Source of the DNA: Isoetes taiwanensis
Lineage: Eukaryota > Streptophyta > Lycopodiopsida > Isoetales > Isoetaceae
Assembly (NCBI GenBank): GCA_021234155.1
Contig: JAJEKV010000030.1
Span: forward strand, 10,852,525 to 10,916,524
Reading direction: 5' to 3'
Length of the DNA stretch: 64,000 bases
Each line of letters opens with the position of its first letter. Within the stretch, counting starts at the first letter, position 1. Positions 35,986 through 46,680 of the stretch are shown here, piece by piece. Position numbers and translations under genes: made by a program. The notes beneath the pieces are model-generated. The model did not search any database. It was given only the letters and a program-made list of their open reading frames with translations, and was not told where the DNA came from.

Positions 35986-38900
35986 AAGTATTTATATAAA
36001 AGTACTATAAGGGGAGTATATCAAATCGACCGGTCGCTTACTAAGAAGTCAAAGTCAAAGTTAGATCCTTTTGAAATAAAAAAGGCAAATCGGTAGCTAA
36101 AAGTGTAGTTACTCTTGGCATAGATATTATCTTAAGCTGTTTTTATTCAATGGGCATCCATTCTTGGTCTCAGTCTTGGGTGTCTTTGCCTCGGATAAGT
36201 CGAATTCAATGTCTCCTCTACCAAGTAGCATAAAGCGTATTTGTTGAACAACCTCTGAGAAAATGCATCCACACACTCTTGCAACCTACTAAAATTGTGA
36301 ATGTAACTTATTGTTATATTCCTAATCATCTCAACCGGAATCCCAATTTCTTCAATCGAAGCTAAGGATCCCAAACAAGTGTCAACGTCTGCGAGAATAA
36401 TTTGACAACTTGGTGAGTATCGTGCGGATAACTTCTTTGACCATGTGCTCCCTTGGTACTTTTGAAAAGCAATGGCGCTCAAAAAACACATTACACAATG
36501 CAATGACTTATTTTTGAAAATGAAATAGCTTTTAATCGGTTGAAATATTATGGATTACTTTTCGGCAATAGCAAAAATGAGTTCTTCAAACCATAAACCA
36601 CAATTAGAGCGACATGGGCAAACAAGATCAATATAAGTGTCTTGTCATCATTCTTGAATGGTTCCTTGACAAATGGTGATCAGGAACAATGCTCACGAGT
36701 TCAATGACAAGGAATGCAAGTCCAAGCTACTCAAAATGTAAAAGAATCTCTTATGAAATAATTTTGAAATAGACACTATCCAGCCTTTGAATTCAAACTA
36801 ATAAAATGGGTTCTTTATTTAACACAGTGCAAAAATTGTGGATCCTAGCCTGATATTTGAAAATAGAAGTCTCCTTAATTGTATTTATTGGAGATACCAT
36901 GCCCCTACTTGGTCCTTTAGTACAAATGGCCTTCGTTTGAAAATGGAACAAATGCATGAAACATCCGAGCAAACTTCAAGCGGCAAATATATAACACATG
37001 CTAGTATGATTCTCAACTTCTACATTTACATTACGGCTATGTCTCCTTTTATTTTTCTCTTTTTTAATTAAAAATGAAAAAAACGAATGTTTATTGTCGT
37101 TAAGAGTAGTGTGGCATCTTGCGAGAAGTTGTGCCTGAATTATAATGTTTTTTCATAAATGGTGCTCTTTTAGACAGATAGAAATAGACTTCTAGGCATC
37201 ACATTTCTAGGCAGGATAGAAATAGACTTCTAGGCATCATCCGTTTGTGAAAGAAGAGAAGATTTTAAATAGAGAGCTTTGAGCTCCAATATGCTCATCC
37301 AGAGTGATTAAGCAGCAAGAACCAGCTTCAACAGTACGATGCCCCAAAATCATCATGTGAAACAAAGTTCTTTATGGGAGTCTCTAATAGTGGCGGCGAA
37401 CAGGAGAAGCCGCAGACTTTGAATCAACACTTGCTTTAGTCTTCTTTGTGGTCTTGTGCAAGGTACCAACGGTGAGGAGGAATGGCCAATGATTTTCTTT
37501 GCCAAGTTAAGCCATTGCGTTGAATCTGGTTTAACCATTCATGGCGGTACAATAAAAAAAGCAATTTAATAACCACGGTTCATCTTCTACACCACGAAAC
37601 ACAAGGCTGGGATTTGGCGACTGTCGGTGTCGCTCAATTTTGGAAGAGCTAATGTACCACGACCATTAGACCAATTGTAAGACTTACTACTGATCCACTC
37701 TTCTAATAGTTTTAACATAAGGAGGGCACATAGTCATTTTCGACCACGGTGGCAAATATCCATTGAGTGCGGGGAATCTCAATTGCCACGCCATCTATGG
37801 CAACAACCCCATCTCCCAAATCACTTGTACTCTCCCTTCCCAGAACCGCCCGTATCAGCTCATCTATTTCCCTTCTATCATCCTCCCCGGCCAAGTTCCT
37901 TATATTGTCGACCTCCTTTCATATATCCTCCTCTTGGTTATGGCCTTCACATTAGGGAGGGTAGAACATCGTAAAGCCTAGACTTTGGAAGTCCCTTCAG
38001 TGATCGAACTTCTTTCCGCGAGTTGAGGGGCTCCAAAACCAACAAGGGTCTCTCGTGCTGGTGGCGTCTTTTGTTTGTTGGGGCTGATAAAAATTTGTTC
38101 AACAGAATTCGCATCAAGGGGTATGGAGGAATCTCAAATGCACTCTTGATGCTTAAAACATCCTCACCGAGAAATGTACCTACATACAAAAGCGAAAAGG
38201 TCAACACTAAAATTATCTGACATTATATAATCCATGTAAAAAAATTTTGCAAGTCACCGACTTTGTCGGATACTCTTAGCGTCCTCTGTGATGACCTAAA
38301 CTTATTGTGAGTCTAAGATTGCACATATCTTCACGAACCAGATTGCCACCAAAGTATCAAATTTTTCCAGGTGGAAATCTGAGTTGGGCTTTCATCGGTG
38401 CATCTGGTTCCTAGCTGCAAAAGTGCACTGCTTAGAACTTCTTCATAAACCTTGGCCATAACCCGATTGGGTTCAAAGTGGGCGTTAAAATTTCTTCCTT
38501 CCTTCCTTTCATTTCTTCCTTCCTTCCTTTCATGACTTGATAGAAGTTGAAAAGAAAGCTCCATTTTGCAAGGGTTACGTAAGCGTGTATCTGAAAGGCG
38601 ATAATGGTCTACATGGCTTCAAGTCGGTGCTTTCTTATTTGCATTTGCTTTCTACGTGGGATCAATCGTATTTATATTGATACATTTATCTGTTTTACTT
38701 CATATTTAACATTAAATAGTTAGTTTAAAGATAGCATGATTTTATTGACGATAGAAAGCAAGAACCAAAAATGTGAAGACCTACTTACAAATTACAAATC
38801 AAAAAGTAGCTGCAACATAAAGAATAGGCACAAATTTATCTGACTACCAATCCCAAAAAAATCAACACTGGAACATCTGTACACACAGAAAAATCTCAAA

Positions 38901-40180
38901 AAGCTAAGGCATTTGAGATTAATATATATGAATGCATGATTGACGAAATAAATGCCATGGCATACCAAAAGACATGGAGCAGACTGCATCACCCCGTTGA
39001 AGCTTTATAGAAACACAGACATAAACATGTCAAAGCTTCACACTTGTTAAGCATCGTTGCTAACTCCACAAGCAGAGGGAGGACATTTAACTGCTGCATC
39101 ACAATGGCTGTCTGTTTTCCTTTTCATCCTGAAATGAATCAATATCTGCACACGATGAACAATAACCACTTTTTTGCAGACATATAGCCAAAGCAGTGAC
39201 CCTGTTCGTCCAAGAAAGCCAAGGAAATCAAGCCATATGCTCAATTGTTGACATGACAAAATAGTCATAAATCATAAATAGCCCACCCTCATCAATACAA
39301 CCATTGCCAAAAATGTAACCTTATTGCGGATTTTGCAGTATGTTCTTAAAACAATTAGAAGCTAGAAAAACTTTAACTATGTAGCAAAAAACTTGGGAAG
39401 CATGGTTGATATGCAAGTTAATAAAGACCAGATCAATTCTAAATTCTGTACCATAAGGCAAGCCCTCAAGCATCTGATATACCCCTCAAATTAACTCTCA
39501 ACTTATCCTGCAACAATTTTCCCTTTGAATAACAAACCACTCCATTAGGATCATTTTATAGAAATAGATGTAGCCATGTTTGTGTGCGAACCTACCATTT
39601 TCTCTATTCACAAAGCCACATTATTGTAGTGCTAACGAGAGTGTATTACCTATTGCCCTATTTGCACCTTCAAAGGCTGTGGCCATAGTCAATTTTGCAT
39701 GACCCGCAACATGTAGGCCTTTGTTAAAAGTCTTGCGTACTCTGTTTCTTCCATATTCTTCTACCTTTTATTTTGCAACTTGGAGGCTTCAAGCGATGTT
39801 CGTGTTGCATCTGCATGGAACATTTTAAAGTTTAATGTTAAGCATAAACATAAGCACTAAGCATAAACATATGGAGTAGCATTCATCATAAAGACAAACC
39901 CAACACCTCAAATGCAAATGTTAACGACCATGCTTTCTAAAAAAGGGATTGATTGAGGAAACCAAATAAGGATGGTTATTTTATTCCGATGGTGAAGCCC
40001 TTTAGAATGGGGATGAGATTGATCCTAATTCAAGGATTGAAGTGCTCTATTACAATCAGATAAATTTTTTTGAAGCTCATGATTGCAAACAATTCTTCTA
40101 AAGCTAATAATCCATGTACACCCTCACAGCATGAACCCCAACCATCATTTCTAAATCATAGGGAGGGTAATTTACTCCAG
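35986..40180. other. No recognised gene; one 21 bp minisatellite
   Basis: Minus frames at 36,147-36,503, 37,712-37,894 and 37,947-38,207 are open but carry no motif I know. A perfect 2 x 21 bp repeat with unit TTTCTTCCTTCCTTCCTTTC plus A is at 38,491-38,532. Confidence 0.45.
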
Positions 40181-40199
40181 CTAAATTTAGTTCTCCTGT

Positions 40200-40430
40200 A
40201 ACTCATTTACACAGACTGTGCCGTCTTGCATCAAGAACCCTCCAATAGCAACTTCCGAAGCATCCGTCACAACTTGGGATTGTTTATCCATCTCATGGAT
40301 TTTCAATACAGGAGCAATTACTGATGTTCATTTAAGCACAACAAAACTAGGTTCAATATCATCCCAAGGTGGTCACCGTTTTGTGATACGTTGAGAGAGG
40401 CTATAAAGTTTATCGACCTTAATGTGAACA
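40200..40430 (-). pseudogene. Gypsy RNase H relic
   Basis: The minus strand reads VIAPVLKIHEMDKQSQVVTD followed by ASEVAIGGFLMQDGTV. This is the start of a gypsy RNase H domain (APVL.., TDAS catalytic Asp, IGGxLMQDG). Stops interrupt it and I cannot follow the rest of pol. It is a remnant of a second retroelement, unrelated in position to the one at 1-7.5 kb. Confidence 0.7.
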
Positions 40431-43400
40431 ATTCCACAAAGTTAACGATAGTTTTCTTTGTGGTGCATTCCTTCTAGTTCATGTTACAATGGACCGTAGG
40501 CCATGGAGTTAGATGCAAATGATCCTCTTCAGCGCATTTTGGAAACAAAGCGAACTTATCAACTAAATGCACCGTGGCAACATGACCAAGAAAAATGTAA
40601 GTGGCCTTGATTATAAGACAAAGCTTTTTGGGTGGGGGAGGGAAGGATCTACTCTTCTGACAATAAACTTTCCACAATGATCCACGGTGTCGCTCCATCC
40701 TGTCTTTAATTTTCTTTGCCTTAACATATAACTTTTAAGATACAACCAAACAATGGATGGACAAATAAGTTCCTTACGCTTAGGAAGGAGATAAAATAAA
40801 TTTCTAGAACCGTGATTCCTAGTCATTTCGGTGGGGACCCATTGTAGATGAAAGGTAGAAATTCCAAAATATGGAATAGCATGACATGAATGCAACCCTT
40901 GTTTGTAACGGCAAAAGACCTTATGCAAACATATAATGCTTGTCGATGTATGAAGTAAAAATGAATATAGTTGAGCAGGAGTGACTTTGAATAGCGGACC
41001 TTAAAATGCATCCAAATATGGCTTTCATGACATGCAAGTTTTCAACTCTTGCAAATGTCACCTTAGAAGTTTGAATGATCCGTGATTGGCAATACTTAGT
41101 GATATGTGCAACTTCGAGTCCGGCATAATATTAGAGACTTGTATCACTAACTGACACTGTAAAATGGGGCCTCGCCCAAATTATCTTTGAAACCATGCTT
41201 AATGGCACGGATAGAAAGTGCTCCAAGGTGTTTATCGGGAATATCACGAGGAGATCCAAAAGCTCTGCTCAATTAGGCTGTAGTTATGCCCCATCTTGGT
41301 TATGCACACTTTGTTCTTTTGCATTTACACTTGTACATGCCTAACATCTATTGAATCTTATGCTTGTAAAATGGCGGTCCAAGATTACACGGTGCTTAAG
41401 CGATTAACGATCACTAACCGCCCATGGAATCTAGCTCTAACGAGCGTGCATAACTATGTATGTTTGGACTTTTCGATTGGAAATATATTTTTTCTTGCTT
41501 TACAATGAGAATGTCACTTCAGCAAAGGCATTAAGAAAGTAGAGTTGAATGAATTCTTCTCCTATCAAACTTTTTGGACAATTCATAGCTCAAAAAAAGT
41601 CACGAAAACCTCCGACCTCTGCTGACTATGAAGCTTGACTTCATGTAGAGATTTGTATAATATGTATGTCCTTCGACTTTTAGATAAGATTTCATACTTC
41701 TTTAGCATCGCACTTGCGAAGAACTTATCATTGACACAAGGCATTTCTACGTAAAATGATAAGCCTGGGGAAACCACTCACCCAAAATTTACAACACTTG
41801 CGAGAATCGAACTTCCAACTTTGTAGAGACATGATTCTTGTCGGGCCGCGATGTCCAAATATGCACAAAAGACACAACTTGAAATTGTACCACTAACTAA
41901 AAGTCGGCGGGGCCTTATCCTCGATATTGCTTGGGAAGTTCATGCGGTTGGCCTTGCCACAAACTATTCCATGCGAAAACAACCAAGATAACGCATGGAC
42001 CAAGAACTTCCCGATTTATTAGCCCAACCTGCAAAGGATAAGAGATTGAATTTTGAGTATAGGAACCTACCAACTAAAATGGGATATATTCATAGCCTCC
42101 ATACTAACCTTCAATGTGAGGTTAAGAGGACTCTTTGCCGAAGAGTCCTCTATATTTTGAAAACAGACGGCTCTGGCGGCGTAATAAAAATTGATGTCCA
42201 ATTTCAATGACATTGGTTTTCTATAAAAATGCACGAGCTAAGGATAAATAACTCCACGAAACTCGTGAACATCTTCCCTCGTAAATGCGGGGAAGTCGGT
42301 ATAGTCGGGACCAAGCTTCGCAAATCCACGAGGCATCCATGCGATTATCAAAACCAACGTCTAACTTTGAACCCCACGGGTAGAAATCACGACCCACAAC
42401 ACTCTCCATCAGCCAGCTCACGAAGGGAAGAACCCGATTTGTTAGCCATGTCGGTCTGGTTATGTGGTGTGGTTGGGAAGAAAAAAGGGAAGATTCACTT
42501 GGAAAAAGCGGTCGACATTAAGCCAATAGAATGCAAACAAGAAGCCTCCTTTGTAACACTTTCATCAATAGAACCGGCTTCATCATCCATCAAAACCACA
42601 TACAAAGGCTATAATCATCCCACCATTATGTCACAATTGAAGAACACGAAGCCGAGTTCTTGCCTTTATAACAACTAATTATTACAACCATAAATCAAAA
42701 TCCTAGCTCTTTGTGTAAACCGGTCTTTTTCTTTTTCTATTTTGCTTGGCTCTCCTAGCATCTGTTACCTCAGAGCTCCACTATGGCACCTCGCATTCAC
42801 CTGCCTTTCTCATCCTCTTCCTAGGTTTGCGGCAATTGCAAGGTGAAGCCCTTTTTCATGCTATTAGACAAAATAACTATTTATGTTTCACCCCCGACTT
42901 TAAGATACACAATCTTATCGGGTCAAACACGCTCTATTTGATAGTCTGTTAGTCTTTGGCGACTCATATGCGGGCAATATCGGCATCGTGAGTCTTTTTC
43001 AACATTATCTTACAAAAGCTTTGCACGAACCCATTTTACACTCTAGCACGGAGACCTCTTAATTCAAAAACCAAGTTCATTTCCATGGTAGTTGAATTCT
43101 TGCAAAGCTCATATGGGCGATGTGTACAATATGGCTGCCGACAATCTCCCATCTATATCACGGTGTCAACAAGACATGCGGCCACAAACGTCGAGAATCA
43201 TAAAGGACAGTTGGCTAAATACAATAATGGACATGACATTTTTGGTGTTTTCCAACCAAATCAAAAGCCTAGCTCTTTGTGTGAACCGCTCTTGCACATC
43301 AAAACAAGATAGATAGCGAATATTATTCGGATGTGGGTGGCTCACCTTTATTCCAATATTTGGGTATACATAATGATCGAAACTCCATCATCTTGAGTAG

Positions 43401-44259
43401 TTATAGAGCATTTCAATACGAACTCTGCTTGTTTTACCTTGTGGACAAATATTACGGCATTGGAGTTCTGAGGGCAAGCGGTTTGTCAAAAAATTTGAAG
43501 CCGATCAATTGAAGCTTCACTCGCATATCATCTTACGTCATACCACAAACAATAAAATTAAGATGTGAAAGGAACGGACACGCTAGTTTTGTGCTAACTC
43601 CCACATAGGAGGAGGATAAACTTACGAGCGAGGCAAATAAAGTAGTTCCTCCGGGTGTGATCAACAAGCGAGATGCCAAAACCTACCATCTCACGAAGAC
43701 CAATAAGTACATTATCTTGGGATACCCATAGTGGCTCGATCACCTCAGCAGGCGCCACAACCGATCTAGATTCCAGAACATCCATGCAAGTAGAAGCTAA
43801 AAGGGGTGTGAAGATATGCATAGGCGATATCAATCTGCCTAGGCTGGCCATGGTACAGAATAGATTTTTGAAATCTGAGGTTACAAATAACACGGAAGCA
43901 ATAGGGGCAAAACCACTTACTTGGAGGCAAGCGCTCCAGATTATTCAAAATGGTAAGAAAGCGGGTAATAATCCGCGGCCAATTAGGTCACCGTTTACAA
44001 CAGATAGCACTGACAATCTTCATTCATAGAAGATGAAGCGGAAAGCGAGGGAAAGCTATGAAATGCAACGTCCGGCAATGGCGGCAAGGCTGAAAGCACG
44101 GCCATATCAAAAGCTTCGATCTACCGACAAAGGGAGGGAATTTTTTTTCTTTTTTTCTTTTTTTCCTTCCCACTGGGCTACCTACATTAATTATAATAAT
44201 GTGCCAACATTAAATATAATGCCAACATTAAATATAAATGCATTAACTTCAATGAGTTA
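40431..44259. other. No recognised gene
   Basis: The longest frames are 42,229-42,678 (+) and 43,673-44,029 (+), with an antisense frame at 43,594-43,893. None shows a motif or family trait that I can name. Confidence 0.4.
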
Positions 44260-44550
44260 CTAATCGATGGCCGAGATGAAATCTTCAAATCCAACGGTCC
44301 ATATCAAAAGCCCCAAATAAGGGGGCACCTTCCTTACACCTTCCCTAAAAAAAATCAAGGGCCACGATTTCTCACGTGCCCGATCGACGGCCTAGGGATG
44401 GGGTGCATGCCCCATCCATGCCCCATGCATGCCCCCCCATCAAATCCAAGGGCCATTGTCGCGACACCTCAGAAAATCGACGGCCAGGATGAATCTCTAC
44501 AAACTTTCACCCCCCCATAGGACCCATAATATAATTGTATATATATACAA
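44260..44550 (-). repeat. Right terminus of the 15.6 kb element
   Basis: It holds AAAGCCCCAAATAAGGGGGC, CCTTACACCTTCCCT, GGGTGCATGCCCCATCCATG, CCCCATGCATGCCCCCCC and a GACACCTC block. It ends TAATATAATTGTATATATAT. It is the mirror of 28,950-29,300 and a relative of the ends at 10.2, 21.9 and 28.9 kb. Confidence 0.65.
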
Positions 44551-44589
44551 GAAAATTAATACGTCCTACGACGGAAGTTCCAATTTTAG

Positions 44590-46440
44590 TATGTTCCCCC
44601 TACATTTTCCATGATGTCATGAAGATCCCCTTAGGTTCCCTCAAATTCTATGAGGTTCTCGTAGATTCCCTTATATTTTGTGTGTATGAGATTCCCTCAG
44701 ATTCTATAAAGATTGCCCTAGATTTGATGAAGATGCCCTCAATCATATTAGTATTCCCCTAGATTCCCATAGATTTTACGAGATTCTATTAGATTTCCTC
44801 AGATTTTATGACATTCCCTTAAATTCTATGAAGACTCCCTCAGGTTCCCTTAGATTTTATGACATTCTATTAGATTCCTTTAAATTTTATGACATTCCCT
44901 CAGACTTTATGAAGATTTCCTCAGATTCCCTTAGATTTTGTAAGACTTCCTCAGATTCTATAAAGATTCATGAAGATTCCTCTAGATTCCCTCAAATTCC
45001 TTTAGATTCTATGAGAGTCATTTAGATTCCCTCAAATTCTATGAAGATTCCCCTAAGTTCCCTTAGATTCCCTTGGATTCCCTCATATTCTATGAAGATT
45101 CCCCTAAGTTCCCTTAGATTCCCTTGGATTCCCTCATATTCTATGAAGATTCCCTCAGATTTCCTCATATTCTATAAAGATTCTCTCAGGTTCCCCTAGA
45201 TTCCCTTAGATTCCCCTAGATTCCCTTAGATTCCCTCAGGTTCCCTCAGTTCCCTTAGATTCCCCTAGATTCCCTTAGATTCCCTCAGTTCCCTCAGTTC
45301 CCTTAGATTTTACGAGATTCCATCAGTTCTATGAAGATCCCATTAGATTCCCTTAGATTCTATGAGATTCCCTTTGATTCCCTCAAATTCTATAAAGATT
45401 CCTCTAGATTCCCTTGGATTCCCTCAGGTTCCTCTAGATTCCCTTGGATTCCCTTATATTCTATGAAGATTCCTTCAGATTCCCTTATATTCTATGAAGA
45501 TTCTCTCGGGGTTCCCCGTGGGTTCCCTCGATTCCCCTAGATTCCCTCAGTTCCCTTAGATTTTCTGAGATTCCATTAGATTCTATGAAGATATCTTTTA
45601 GATTCCCTTAGATTCTATGAGATTCCCTTGGATTCCCTCAAATTCTATAAAGATTCCCCTAGATTCCCTTAGATTCTCACAGTTTCCCTTAGATTCCCTC
45701 AGATACCCTCAGATTCCCTTAGATTTTACGAGATTCCATCAGATTCTATGAAGATTCCTTTAGATTCCCTTAGATTCTATGAGATTACGTTGGGTTCCCT
45801 CAAATTCTATAAAGATTCCCCTAAATTCCCTCTGATTCCTCTAGATTTTGTGAGATTCTCTTGGATTCCCTATAATTCTATGAAGATTCCCTTAGATTCC
45901 CTCAAATTCTATGAACATTCCCTTAGATTCTCTCGGATTCCCTTAGATTTCATGAGATTCCATCAGATTCTCTCGAATTTTATGAGATTCCCTCAGATTC
46001 TATGAAGATGCCCTCAATCCTATTAGATTCCCCTAGATTCTCAAAAATTTCATGAAGATTCCCTTAGATTCTCTTAGGTTTCATGAGATTCTCTTAGTTT
46101 TTACGAAGATTCTTATATATTCTATATCAGATACTCTTAGATTCTATCTGAGCCGTAGGATCTCGGTTCTATGAAGATTCCCTTAGATTCCCTCAAATTC
46201 TATGAACATTCCCTTAGATTTTCTCGGATTCCCTTAGATTTCATGAGATTCCATCAGATTCTCTCGAATTTTATGAGATTCCCTCAGATTCTATGAAGAT
46301 GCCCTCAATCCTATTAGATTCCCCTAGATTCTCAAAAATTTCATGAAGATTCCCTTAGATTCTCTTAGGTTTCATGAGATTCTCTTAGTTTTTACGAAGA
46401 TTCTTATATATTCTATATCAGATACTCTTAGATTCTATCT
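44590..46440. repeat. GAATCT array 3 (reverse orientation), about 1.85 kb
   Basis: The largest array. Units are AGATTCCCTT, AGATTCCCTC, AGATTCTATG and AGATTCTATGAA, averaging 10-11 bp, so the motif recurs roughly once per helical turn. It is the reverse complement of arrays 1 and 2. GAAGATTC (GAAnnTTC) occurs about twenty times. The open frames here (rich in KIPLDSLRFYE-like peptides) are by-products of the repeat. Confidence 0.93.
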
Positions 46441-46456
46441 GAGCCGTAGGATCTCG
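45875..46456 (+). repeat. Recent tandem duplication, period 291 bp
   Basis: Two nearly identical copies (about 45,875-46,165 and 46,166-46,456), each ending GATTCTATCTGAGCCGTAGG plus ATCTCG. I see one difference (TTCTCTCGG versus TTTTCTCGG) in about 290 bp, against heavy divergence elsewhere in the array. Confidence 0.9.
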
Positions 46457-46680
46457 AACCGACGCACCAGATTCGATCAACCTGGACCGTAGGATCATGT
46501 CTATGTGGGCTGTATGTAAACTCCCAAGCCACCTGGGCCGTAGGATACGTCCCAAAGCCACGTGAGCCGTCGGATCTCGAATCAACGGTCGGATTCAATG
46601 GGACAAACATAAGAACATAATAAATATAATATATAATATAATATATAATATAATATATAATATAATATATATATATATCT
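46440..46680 (+). repeat. CCGT(A/C)GGATC repeats ending in a TATAA/AT tract
   Basis: GAGCCGTAGGATC, GACCGTAGGATC, GGGCCGTAGGAT and GAGCCGTCGGATCTC recur within 150 bp. A tract of ATATAATATA units and AT repeat follows (46,620-46,680). It resembles the other CCGTCGGATC/TA ends and closes array 3, so it may be another member of that family. Confidence 0.6.

Larger units (their letters stand above)
28950..44550. mobile_element. Candidate 15.6 kb element with related inverted termini
   Basis: The left part (28,950-29,300) and the reverse complement of the right part (44,260-44,550) share an ordered set of blocks. These are repeated GCATGC/CATGCATGG words, GGGGCATGCACCxCATCCC, a CCGT(C/T)G(G)AT segment, AGCCCTTG-TTTTTT, and GGAAGGTGxAAGGAAGGT. 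The right end finishes in ATAATTGTATATATATACAA. The left end is TA-rich but not the canonical terminus. No transposase seen. Contents are a GAATCT array, a 2.4 kb direct duplication and a gypsy RNase H relic. The pairing is inferred. Confidence 0.5.

Noticed and set aside
42229-42678. 149-codon plus-strand frame as a gene
   Set aside because: No domain, splice context or family resemblance that I can see.
14150-46440. CRISPR-like or minisatellite protein arrays in the GAATCT regions
   Set aside because: Units are contiguous, degenerate and without unique spacers; frames through them merely translate the repeat.
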